Below, piece by piece: positions 33,299-41,620 of a DNA stretch of 42,247 bases. The stretch covers positions 1 through 42,247 of the forward strand of contig DVFK01000009.1 of NCBI GenBank assembly GCA_018713285.1, given 5' to 3'. The notes beneath the pieces were generated by a model that had not been told where the DNA came from, did not search any database, and was given only the letters and a program-made list of their open reading frames with translations. The position numbers were made by a program, and so were the translations under genes. Each line of letters begins with the position of its first letter. The stretch's first letter is position 1. The DNA comes from Candidatus Faecousia excrementigallinarum. GTDB lineage: Bacteria; Bacillota; Clostridia; Oscillospirales; Oscillospiraceae.

Positions 33299-34900
33299 TT
33301 ATATTTCTCTTTGTAAGGGAATCCAGATGCGAAATTCCGTTTTGTAGGGCTTGTGGGGCGGACGAATGAGGGACATCTCCCCCCGGTGCATCTGCACAAT
33401 TTTCTGGGCAATGGACAGCCCCAGCCCCGTGCCCTTTCCGGTGGTCCGTGCCCGGTTCCCGGTGACGAAGGGCTGAAAGAGGGTCCTGGCGATTTCCTCA
33501 GGAATGCCGGCCCCGTCATCCGCCACGGTCAAAGCCACCCCCTGATTCTCTTGCCCCATGGCAACATACAGGGTCGTCCCCGGGGGATTGTACTTCATGG
33601 CGTTGCTCAGCAGGTTTTCTAAAAGACGGCGCATAAGCTTTCTGTCTATGGGGAGCATCTTCGGCGCCTCCGGAATGTCCACGGAAAGCCCGAAGCCCCC
33701 TTCCGTAAGCTCCATGTACTTTTCCGCAAAAAAGCTCTTTACAAATTCGCAGAAGTCCGTTTCCTCCAACTGCAAAGGATAGTCCGGATGCTCCATCTGG
33801 GTAAGGAGGAACAGGTCGTTGACCATGTCCGTTGCCATCCTGGATTTCTGGTAGATGGCGGCGATGTACTGCCCCTGCTTTTCCGGCGGCACCCTTTGGT
33901 CGGACAGGGCCTTGGCATACCCCTGAATCACCGTCAAGGGGGTTTTCAGGTCATGGGAGATGTCCACTATCAGCTTCTGCTTTTCCCTGTCCAGGGCTTC
34001 CTTTTCCTCCCGGGTCTTTTCCAGCTTGCTTAGCAGGCTCCTGAAATTGCAGACCACCTCATAAAACTCCGACGGCACCGCCCCGGGGGAAATCTCCATG
34101 GCTTTTCCCTTCTCATAGGATTGGATTGTCTGATTGAGGGGAGAAATGCGTCTTTTGATTTTATAATAGAAGAGGACGGTAAACCCGATGACTGCCAGCA
34201 AAACGCAGGGAATGCCGATCATCCAAACCGCATTTGCCCACCGGATAATCTCGTTATACTGCCTCTCGCTGACATTGGTGGACAAAAAGGCCAGAATCCG
34301 CTCCTCGCCATCCGCATTTTCGTAAACGTATTTTTCCAGCAGACTGTTGGTTCTGGAAATGCCGTTGAGCAATTCAAACTCCCTTTGGGTAAGGGAACTG
34401 CGGTCGGGAAACAGGGGCCCGTCCACAATTCTCAGGTCCCCGTCCAGGATGCAGTAGTCCAGAATCTTCGGCACCAGATCCTCCCCTGTCATATCATAGC
34501 TGTTCAGGTATACCGTATACTGAACAGAGCCATCTGCCAGGGTGTCCTGAAACACATTGAAAAAGCTTCCGGTATGATAATCCCCCAGCATATCCAGGTC
34601 TTCAAAGAAAACCAATTCCCGGATTGTCTGGTTGCTGGCATATTGGATAATGCCGTTTTCATCAAAGATAATCATGGCGGAGTTTTTGGAATTGCCGACA
34701 GGAAGACGGGAATAGTCCTCCTGAATCAGTTGGTCTTCGTAGGAGAGCAAATCCTCCATGGTAAAGACGGATTCCCCAATCCGCTGGTTCGCCAGATGCT
34801 GAAAGCCGGAATAAATCAGAACAATAAGCCCTGCAAACAGGGCAAAATACACGGCGCAGGAGAAAATAAGGCTTCTTTGTCTCCGGTTAATTCGCTTCAA
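33299..34900 (-). CDS. Sensor histidine kinase (two TM, HisKA + HATPase_c)
   Basis: DISHDLKTPLTVIQGYAKAL H-box; LLENLLSNAMKYNP N-box; VADDGAGIPEEIARTLFQPF; GTGLGLSIAQKIVQMH. Confidence 0.95.
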   Translation of the reverse strand: MKRINRRQRSLIFSCAVYFALFAGLIVLIYSGFQHLANQRIGESVFTMEDLLSYEDQLIQEDYSRLPVGNSKNSAMIIFDENGIIQYASNQTIRELVFFEDLDMLGDYHTGSFFNVFQDTLADGSVQYTVYLNSYDMTGEDLVPKILDYCILDGDLRIVDGPLFPDRSSLTQREFELLNGISRTNSLLEKYVYENADGEERILAFLSTNVSERQYNEIIRWANAVWMIGIPCVLLAVIGFTVLFYYKIKRRISPLNQTIQSYEKGKAMEISPGAVPSEFYEVVCNFRSLLSKLEKTREEKEALDREKQKLIVDISHDLKTPLTVIQGYAKALSDQRVPPEKQGQYIAAIYQKSRMATDMVNDLFLLTQMEHPDYPLQLEETDFCEFVKSFFAEKYMELTEGGFGLSVDIPEAPKMLPIDRKLMRRLLENLLSNAMKYNPPGTTLYVAMGQENQGVALTVADDGAGIPEEIARTLFQPFVTGNRARTTGKGTGLGLSIAQKIVQMHRGEMSLIRPPHKPYKTEFRIWIPLQREI

Positions 34901-35600
34901 TTTTATACCCCAATCCTCTCACGGTTTTGATGTATCTGGGATTCGACGGATCGTCCTCAATTTTGGAACGGATGTTGGAAATATGCACCATCATGGTATT
35001 ATCGTCACTCTCATAAAACTCTCCCCCGATACAGGCGTAGAGCTGGGCCTTGGTATACACCCGGCCGGGAGCGCTCATGAGTTTTACCACGATTTTCATT
35101 TCTGCCGGGGTCAGGGGTACAATCCGCCCCCGTTTGCGGAGGATGAATTTCAGCAAATCCAGCTCCAATTCCCCTACCACCAGGGAGTGTTCCTCCCCCG
35201 GGCTTCTGTCCCCGGGGTCGCTTGCCCCCAGGTCGTAGTACCGGCGCAAAGCAGATTTCACATAGGCCACCACTTCCAGGGGATTGAAGGGCTTGGTGAG
35301 ATAGGCGTCTGCCCCCAGGTTAAGGCCCAGAATCCGGTCTGTATCCAGCTCCTTGGCAGAGAGCATAATCACCGGAAAATTATGGCTTTCCCGGATTCGC
35401 TTCAGCACATCATACCCGTTCATCTCCGGCATCATAATGTCCAGGATTGCCAGGTCGATTTTGGTGGATGCAATCCGCTCCAGGGCCGCAAGTCCGTTTT
35501 CTGCAGAAAAGACCGTATACCCTTCCCCGGTCAGATATAGGGACAGCAGCTCCACAATGTCTGCATCATCCTCGGCAATCAGAATATTTTTATTCGGCAT
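34887..35600 (-). CDS. OmpR/PhoB-family response regulator
   Basis: NILIAEDDADIVELLSLYL, DLAILDIMMPEMNG, LSAKELD, LTKPFNPLEVVAYV receiver; C-terminal winged helix VYTKAQLY...MMVHISNIRSKIEDDPSNPRYIKTVRGLGYKIE. Confidence 0.96.
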   Translation of the reverse strand: MPNKNILIAEDDADIVELLSLYLTGEGYTVFSAENGLAALERIASTKIDLAILDIMMPEMNGYDVLKRIRESHNFPVIMLSAKELDTDRILGLNLGADAYLTKPFNPLEVVAYVKSALRRYYDLGASDPGDRSPGEEHSLVVGELELDLLKFILRKRGRIVPLTPAEMKIVVKLMSAPGRVYTKAQLYACIGGEFYESDDNTMMVHISNIRSKIEDDPSNPRYIKTVRGLGYKIEAN

Positions 35601-35787
35601 AGTCCACCAGCCTTTCCCATGGCAACCGTTTTTTACAATATGGCATTATCCTGCCCTGCCGCCATTTTAGTACGAAAGCAGCCAAAAAGTCAAGAAAAGA
35701 ATTGATTTTTCGGCAAATATGAACAAATTTTGACTTTTTCCACCATTTCGGCATCCGATGCCGGGAGAGCAAGCGCCGCAAACAAAA

Positions 35788-35807
35788 AACTCCCCTTCCG
35801 GGGAGTT
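35788..35807 (-). terminator. Terminator downstream of four-helix-bundle gene
   Basis: aactcccc-ttcc-ggggagtt with A-tract on plus (U-tract on minus transcript). Confidence 0.7.
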
Positions 35808-35834
35808 CTGGGATATTGGGTTTGAGGGGAGACC

Positions 35835-36179
35835 TCATGCCTGATTCTTTTTCGCTGTGTTGATGGAAGCGATGAGCAGTCGTTTGACCTCAACACATTG
35901 TTTCAAAATGGCGGGATCATCATAGTAGCCGCTTTCCAGGAGCAGCTCCAGCCAATATTCGCTTTCCGAACTTTCTTTCAATGCAATTTGTAATTTTGCA
36001 ATAAAATCGGCCTTTCCGTGGGCATACATAGCTTCCCGGATATTGGCACCGATGCTGGTGCCGGAGCGGATCAACTGGTTGGTCAGTACCGCTTCCCGCT
36101 TGGAAGCCTTGATTTCATTGCAAACTTTGATGATTTCCAACGCAAATGCTTTGGATTTATCCAGAAGCGGACTGGGCAT
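35835..36179 (-). CDS. Four-helix bundle protein (23S rRNA IVS/Avd-like family)
   Basis: KSKAFALEIIKVCNEI...LTNQLIRSGTSIGANIREAMYAHGKADFIAKLQIALKESSESEYWLELLLESGY. Confidence 0.92.
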   Translation of the reverse strand: MPSPLLDKSKAFALEIIKVCNEIKASKREAVLTNQLIRSGTSIGANIREAMYAHGKADFIAKLQIALKESSESEYWLELLLESGYYDDPAILKQCVEVKRLLIASINTAKKNQA

Positions 36180-36320
36180 GGAATATCCCCCTAAATATCA
36201 AATCCGTGCCGCTTGCGGCACACCTTACTTCTTCCCTATTCACTATTACTTATTACTTTCCAAAAATCCCGGGTAGGCAGTTGGATTTAGTGAAAAGTGA
36301 ATAGTGAAGAGTGAATAGGT

Positions 36321-36529
36321 AAAAATCCCGAACGCATTCGCATTCGGGATTTTTGGTGCCGGTGGCCGGGCTCGATATGCATTTTTGCCTTCGGCAAAAA
36401 TAGCGGTTGCCCCAGTGTGCGCACTGGGGGACGGAACCTGCCACTGGCAGGTTCCACTGCTATGGGTTCGAGCCCACCTGCCTGTAACAAAGAACTCCCC
36501 AGAAGGGCGCTGCCCTTCTGGGGAGTTCT
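36321..36529. repeat. Five-hairpin cluster with tRNA T-arm-like fragments
   Basis: Near-perfect or perfect hairpins at 36321-36354, 36381-36401, 36410-36429, 36433-36455, 36491-36529 (18-bp stem); T-arm-like ggtgccggtggccgggctcga (36355-36375) and tgggttcgagcccacctgcc (36463-36482). Confidence 0.75.
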
Positions 36530-36594
36530 GGAACATCGCAACACTATAGATGCCACGGCCTTCGTCCATTCGCAAGCGTCCGGTATATTATTTT

Positions 36595-37437
36595 TTACTC
36601 CAGGGGAGATAGTTCTGCACTATGAGCCTCCAGAGCTTCGATCCGGTGATCCTGCGTCAGAATCTCCATCTGGCTGATGGCGATGGCATTGAGCTTTGCC
36701 AGACGCTCGGCTTGAGACATTCCTTCGCTGATAAATACTGCATTCAGGTTTTCCAGATTGGACAGGCAGACCAGCTGAGAGACATTGGCGTAGTCGCGGA
36801 TGTTTCCTTTGAGATCCGGATGGCTGTCCCGCCACTGCTTTGCAGTCATACCGAAGAGGGCCATGTTCAGGACATCGGCTTCACTGGCATACACTATGGA
36901 AACCTGCTTTGGGGAAAGCTCTGGCGGAATCAGATTCTCCTTGATGGCATCCGTATGGATGCGGTAGTTGATCTTGGCCAGATTTCGCTTGATGTCCCAG
37001 CCAAGTTGTTTCATCTCCTCGGTCTTGAGCCGCTCAAATTCCTTGACCAGATACAGCTTGAATTCAACAGAAATCCAGGAGGCAAACTCAAAGGCGATCT
37101 CTTTGTGTGCATAAGTGCCACCGTATCGACCAGCTTTTGAGACGATACCGATAGCGCCGGTTGCCTCCACCCACTTTTGGGGAGTCATCACAAAACTGTT
37201 CAGACCGGCCTGACTCCTAAACGCATCGAATTCGACACGGTTAAATTCCGGGTTGTAAAGGGACTCCCAGACACCAAGAAACTCAATCGTATTCCGGTTG
37301 CGAAGCCAGTTTTGAATGATGTATCGGGGGTTGTCACTGTCCTTAAGCTTGGCAATGTCCGTCAAGCTGATAAAGTCATCCCGGCTGGAATTCCATTGTA
37401 CACTGATCTCGGTTCCTCTGACAACCAGTTTTTCCAC
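36595..37437 (-). CDS. KilA-N domain-containing protein
   Basis: FISLTDIAKLKDSDNPRYIIQNWLRNRNTIEFLGVWESLYNPEFNRVEFDAFRSQAGLNSFVMTPQKWVEATGAIGIVSKAGRYGGTYAHKEIAFEFASWISVEFKLYLVKEFERLK. Confidence 0.93.
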   Translation of the reverse strand: MEKLVVRGTEISVQWNSSRDDFISLTDIAKLKDSDNPRYIIQNWLRNRNTIEFLGVWESLYNPEFNRVEFDAFRSQAGLNSFVMTPQKWVEATGAIGIVSKAGRYGGTYAHKEIAFEFASWISVEFKLYLVKEFERLKTEEMKQLGWDIKRNLAKINYRIHTDAIKENLIPPELSPKQVSIVYASEADVLNMALFGMTAKQWRDSHPDLKGNIRDYANVSQLVCLSNLENLNAVFISEGMSQAERLAKLNAIAISQMEILTQDHRIEALEAHSAELSPLE

Positions 37438-38384
37438 GCATTTACACCTCCTTGTTGATTATTTTTTGAAGAAGTCCCTGGCAGCCTTCCTCTACATCCC
37501 GCCAGGTCGTATCGAAATCGCCGGTGTACCACGGATCGGCTACCTCGCCGGGACGGTTGGTAAAGTCCATTAGCAGATGCATCTTGTCGGCAAAATCGCC
37601 GCCGCAGATGCGGTACATACTTCGCATGTTGGCATGATCCATGCCAATCAGGAGGTCGTATTTCTCGTAGTCGCTGTTCAGCAGTTGGCGGGCTCTCTTG
37701 CCAGAGCAATCGATGCCATGCTCGGACAGCTTGCGGCGAGCCGGCGGATACACCGGATTGCCGATCTCCTCTGTGCTGGTGGCTGCCGACTCGATCAGAA
37801 TGCTCTGCTCCAGACCGGCCTTCTTCACCAGATCCTTCATAATGAACTCGGCCATCGGGCTTCTGCAAATGTTGCCGTGGCAGAGGAAAAGTATCTTGAT
37901 CATGCTTTGAACACTCCAATTTGCTATCTTCGCATTCAGTATAGCACGGAACCTCTGATTCGTCGAGGAGGAGTTCCAGATGGGCCTCTGCCGCAATCTT
38001 TTTCTGGAGATCTGCCTTTGACCACCCAAATTGCTGGGCAGCGCACAAGTACCAGCGCCGTTCTTCCAGATTCAGTTCTGCTTCGAGAATGACTACATTG
38101 TGCGTCCAGCTGACCTCCATGGCCAGCTTCAGCAGTTCCGGCTGCCCACCATATATCCGGTAGAAGTCCCGCATCCGACGCAGGTTGCGGGGAGAGAAGC
38201 CGGAAGCATCCTGGTAACGGTTTTTCAGGTATTCGGCAGCTGCGACAGCGGCACCCTTTTCCGGTCGTTCACAGACCAAAGCGCCCAGCTGGCAGTACAG
38301 CTCCATCTGAGACATTCCGGTGGCCATTGCCGTATCCATAGCGGCAAACATGGCAGAGTAATCGATGTTTTTGCGAATGTTCAT
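37362..38384 (-). CDS. DUF1016 N-terminal (YhcG HTH-like) protein; recognisable homology only about 37915-38384, the rest of the ORF reads out of frame through the PTP gene
   Basis: MNIRKNIDYSAMFAAMDTAMATGMSQMELYCQLGALVCERPEKGAAVAAAEYLKNRYQDASGFSPRNLRRMRDFYRIYGGQPELLKLAMEVSWTHNVVILEAELNLEERRWYLCAAQQFGWSKADLQKKIA; the following sequence is the alternative frame of the PTP gene. Confidence 0.6.
   Translation of the reverse strand: MNIRKNIDYSAMFAAMDTAMATGMSQMELYCQLGALVCERPEKGAAVAAAEYLKNRYQDASGFSPRNLRRMRDFYRIYGGQPELLKLAMEVSWTHNVVILEAELNLEERRWYLCAAQQFGWSKADLQKKIAAEAHLELLLDESEVPCYTECEDSKLECSKHDQDTFPLPRQHLQKPDGRVHYEGSGEEGRSGAEHSDRVGSHQHRGDRQSGVSAGSPQAVRAWHRLLWQESPPTAEQRLREIRPPDWHGSCQHAKYVPHLRRRFCRQDASANGLYQPSRRGSRSVVHRRFRYDLAGCRGRLPGTSSKNNQQGGVNAWKNWLSEEPRSVYNGIPAGMTLSA
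37442..37903 (-). CDS. Low-molecular-weight protein-tyrosine phosphatase
   Basis: MIKILFLCHGNICRSPMAEFI (C-x5-R-S P-loop) and DPWYTGDFDTTWRDVEEGC (DPW/Y general-acid loop). Confidence 0.95.
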   Translation of the reverse strand: MIKILFLCHGNICRSPMAEFIMKDLVKKAGLEQSILIESAATSTEEIGNPVYPPARRKLSEHGIDCSGKRARQLLNSDYEKYDLLIGMDHANMRSMYRICGGDFADKMHLLMDFTNRPGEVADPWYTGDFDTTWRDVEEGCQGLLQKIINKEV

Positions 38385-38474
38385 GGCTTCCTCCTTTCCG
38401 GCAGAATCTGCCTTATTCAGAAACAGGCCAAAGAGAAACGCAGGAGTATTTCTTGTGCTTCTCTTTGGCCTGTT

Positions 38475-39221
38475 TTACACCACCTGTACCATCTGTTCCC
38501 AGAGCAGAACGAAGCGGTTGTCGATGATCCTGTTGTCGTGGTAATGTCCGAACAGCCAGTAGTGGAACTTAGCTCGTTCTCTGATTTCCTCCAAGAAGTC
38601 GGTCAGGTGGTCGTGAACATATCCACCGTTCCCCAGTATGTCAACGATACTGCTTGGGGCGCAGTGGGTGATCACATAGTCCACCTCATAGTGAATGCGT
38701 TCCAGATTGCACCGAGCTTCTTCATACTCGGACTTACTGGGAAGCTCCTGTTTCCACCAGGAGTGATGGTTGACCCGGAAGCGGGCGCCCATTCTTCGTA
38801 GAGCCCAATACTGTTCTTCAAAATCCGGCGCATTGGGATTCAGAATACCATCGTCAATATCGTGACTCCTGGCACCGCCCATGGTGAAGAAGGAATATCC
38901 CTGCAGGTCGAAGACCTGCCCGCGCATTAGATGGATTACATGGGGCCGAATGCGCTGGATTTTCCCGCCGTTCCATTCCTCTACGGGGTATTTTCCCAGC
39001 AGGTCGAAGTTTTCGTGGTTGCCGCTGACAAACAGCGTGGTAAACGGTAGGTTTTCCAGCCGGTCCAGGCTGCGGGCATCTTTTTTGCCGCCTTCCCATA
39101 CACCGCCGAAGTCGCCGCAGATGATCATAAAATCATCCCTGGTCATTTGAGCCTGCTCTGGGAAGTGTTCTGGAGCAAACCGTTGGAAGTTGCCATGGGT
39201 ATCGCCTGTGGCATAGATCAT
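38475..39221 (-). CDS. Calcineurin-like metallophosphoesterase
   Basis: MIYATGDTHGNFQRF, DDFMIICGDFGGVWEG, LFVSGNHENFDLL, DYVITHCAPSS, YWLFGHYHDN. Confidence 0.94.
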   Translation of the reverse strand: MIYATGDTHGNFQRFAPEHFPEQAQMTRDDFMIICGDFGGVWEGGKKDARSLDRLENLPFTTLFVSGNHENFDLLGKYPVEEWNGGKIQRIRPHVIHLMRGQVFDLQGYSFFTMGGARSHDIDDGILNPNAPDFEEQYWALRRMGARFRVNHHSWWKQELPSKSEYEEARCNLERIHYEVDYVITHCAPSSIVDILGNGGYVHDHLTDFLEEIRERAKFHYWLFGHYHDNRIIDNRFVLLWEQMVQVV

Positions 39222-39245
39222 GATTGCTTCACCTTCTTTCACTCA

Positions 39246-40871
39246 TTATATCATATCCTGGTCGACTTGAACGCCGCCCCGGAGGTATACCGTGATTTTT
39301 TCGGCAGAGTGGACTTTGACCGTATCCACCAGCTGCCGGATGAGGGTTTCATCCCATTCACAGATGTGGCAGGATGCTTGTTCCATAGCGGCTGCCGCAT
39401 CCTCTATGCGCTGGACTGCCTGTGCGTTATTTTGCCGCTGTTCTTCTATGTAGGCTCGATTTTCTTTTAATTCGGCAGCCTCATTCATAATTTCTCGCAG
39501 CTGGGTGGTGTATGCCTCGGCATCCTTAGTTCGTGCGGCTTCTGCCACCAGCTCTCTTGTCCGGTCATTCAGCTCGTTCAGGCGTTGTTCGATATCTGCA
39601 AGGCTCATGCTCTCACCGGGTACCGGGGCCAGCTCCACCTCCATGGCGGATGTGATCTGCCGGATAAGAGTGCTCTTTTGACTCATGACGGAATTGATAG
39701 CGGCGAGGATCGACCGCTGGAGAGGTTCCTCATCCAGCGTGGGCGAGTTGTGACAGTATTTTGTTCCATAGTCCAGGCGGCTGACGCAGCGCCATACCAC
39801 ACGCTTTTTGCCGCCCTTGGACCAGGTGCATCTGCGGTACAGCGTTCCGCATTCACCGCAGACCAGCCGCTCCGAGAGGGCATATTTGCTGGCGTAGGAT
39901 GCCATGCCGGTGGGCGCATTCTTTTTGGAGGGGCTCTTTCCGGCACTGCGCCGCGCTATCTCTGCCTGTACGGCATCGAAGGTTTTGCGATCTACAATCC
40001 CATCATGGTGATCCTGTACCAGATACATGGGCAGCTGCCCGGTATTGCGAATGACCTTTCGGCTGATACAATCGCTGATATAGGTTTTTTGCAGAAGGAC
40101 ATCTCCGCAATATTTCTCGTTTCGCAAGATACTGCGGATAGTTGTGATGGTCCATTGAGCTTTTCCTGACACATTGGGGATCTGTTCAGCCTCCAACCGC
40201 TCCTTGATCATCCGAAGGCTGGCGCCGGTCAGGTATTGATGGTAGATTGACCGCACCACTTCGGCCTGCTCCGGGATGATTTTAGGATTTCCGTCCTCGC
40301 CCTTTTCGTAGGCATAGAGGCGGTCGTACTGAATGATGGCTTTTCCTTCCCGCATGGCCTGGCGCTTGCCCCAGCGGACATTGGCGCTGATGCTCTCACT
40401 TTCAGCCTGGGCGAAAGCTCCCAGCATGGTGATGAGGATCTCGCTATCTGCTTCCAGGGTATTGATGTTTTCTTTTTCGAAGATTACTGCGATGCCAAGC
40501 TCTCGTAGGGCACGAATGTAGTTCAGGCAGTCCACCGTATTTCTGGCGAAGCGGGAGATGGATTTGGTCAGGACAATGTCGATTTTCTTTTGCTTGCACA
40601 TCCGGATCATCTTCAGGAATTCAGGTCGTTTTCGGGCCGAGGTGCCTGTGATGCCCTCGTCAGCAAAGATCCCGGCCATAGTCCAGTCGCAGTTGGTCAT
40701 GATCTTGTCGGTGTAGTAGTTCTGCTGGGCTTCATAGCTGGTGAGCTGCTCCTCATCGTCGGTGGAGACACGGCAGTATGCAGCTACACGAAGTTGCCGC
40801 TTATTAGTCTGCTGGGCTGCAGCCTCCGGCTTTGCAGGAATGGTAATAACTTTAGGCGGGCTTTCTCTCAT
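39246..40871 (-). CDS. Large serine recombinase (resolvase + recombinase + zinc ribbon + coiled coil)
   Basis: LRVAAYCRVSTDDEEQLTSYEAQQNYYTDKI...IFADEGITGTSARKRPEFLKMI...LTKSISRFARNTVDCLNYIRAL; CGECGTLYRRCTW. Confidence 0.96.
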   Translation of the reverse strand: MRESPPKVITIPAKPEAAAQQTNKRQLRVAAYCRVSTDDEEQLTSYEAQQNYYTDKIMTNCDWTMAGIFADEGITGTSARKRPEFLKMIRMCKQKKIDIVLTKSISRFARNTVDCLNYIRALRELGIAVIFEKENINTLEADSEILITMLGAFAQAESESISANVRWGKRQAMREGKAIIQYDRLYAYEKGEDGNPKIIPEQAEVVRSIYHQYLTGASLRMIKERLEAEQIPNVSGKAQWTITTIRSILRNEKYCGDVLLQKTYISDCISRKVIRNTGQLPMYLVQDHHDGIVDRKTFDAVQAEIARRSAGKSPSKKNAPTGMASYASKYALSERLVCGECGTLYRRCTWSKGGKKRVVWRCVSRLDYGTKYCHNSPTLDEEPLQRSILAAINSVMSQKSTLIRQITSAMEVELAPVPGESMSLADIEQRLNELNDRTRELVAEAARTKDAEAYTTQLREIMNEAAELKENRAYIEEQRQNNAQAVQRIEDAAAAMEQASCHICEWDETLIRQLVDTVKVHSAEKITVYLRGGVQVDQDMI

Positions 40872-41620
40872 ACTGTTTCACTTCTTCCTATCATTTGATG
40901 GTTTTTTAATTGGATATCCATGGTTCCATCTCTATAGCACAGGATGGCTGAGACGGAACTTTGAAGCAATTCAGCGTCCAGCTCGGTCATAAGCTCCTGC
41001 TTGGAGAGCAGCTTGCGGAGCCGGATGGTCTCGTATTGGTTCGGATTTATGGCACTGTATTGTGCTGCGGCGATGGCCAGGATGAGCTTCTGAGCGGCAT
41101 CCTCATCGATTGGCTGTTGGTCCATCACGGTATCCAATTCCCTTTGCAACGCTTGCACTGGGGTTTTGGGCAGATGTTCCGGCTCTGGAAGCGTGATGCG
41201 TTCCGGTGATATAATCAGACCATTGAGCAGGTTCAGCACCTGCTGTTCCATCTGTTCTGTGGCGGTATGGCCGCTGAGCCGGCGCAGGAGCTTTTGCGCT
41301 TCTGTTTTTTGTGCAGGAGCTTGTTTCGCACTCCGCTTTTCGAGGACTCTACTCAATGTCTCCTGGTCGGTAATAGCGGGATAACCACCTTCTCCGGTGT
41401 AGCGATGATCCTCCAAAATACGGGCGACCATGTTTTTGTTCCATAGCTTCCCCTCGTCATAGGGAATTGACTGCTCCCGCAGTTGGGCCACTAATGTGTT
41501 GAAGGAGGCACCGGAAAGGTACTGTTGGAAGATATACTCCACCAGCTTCGCTTCTTGGGCATGGAGAACAACCTCACCCATTTCCACCCGGTATCCAAAG
41601 GGCTGCTTTCGGATGCCCAT
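40868..41620 (-). CDS. Recombinase-family protein lacking N-terminal resolvase catalytic domain
   Basis: Begins MGIRKQPFGYRVEMGEVVLHAQEAKLVEYIFQQYLSGASFNTLVAQLREQSIPYDEGKLWNKNMVARILEDHRYTGEGGYPAI (recombinase domain) without the YxRVS catalytic region; ATGA overlap with the 39246-40871 gene. Confidence 0.88.
   Translation of the reverse strand: MGIRKQPFGYRVEMGEVVLHAQEAKLVEYIFQQYLSGASFNTLVAQLREQSIPYDEGKLWNKNMVARILEDHRYTGEGGYPAITDQETLSRVLEKRSAKQAPAQKTEAQKLLRRLSGHTATEQMEQQVLNLLNGLIISPERITLPEPEHLPKTPVQALQRELDTVMDQQPIDEDAAQKLILAIAAAQYSAINPNQYETIRLRKLLSKQELMTELDAELLQSSVSAILCYRDGTMDIQLKNHQMIGRSETV

Noticed and set aside
35835-36179. Four-helix bundle (Avd-like) protein as part of a diversity-generating retroelement
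   Set aside because: No reverse transcriptase or template/variable repeat pair seen; the family is common without DGRs.
36231-36320. Inverted attcactattac.../gtgaatagtgaagagtgaatag AT-rich repeats
   Set aside because: Simple-sequence intergenic inverted repeats common in Firmicutes; no specific function supported, though they lie near the mobile-region edge.
36355-36484. Intact tRNA gene on either strand
   Set aside because: Only T-arm/acceptor-like ends are present; the interior is three perfect hairpins without a plausible anticodon arm, so not called as tRNA.
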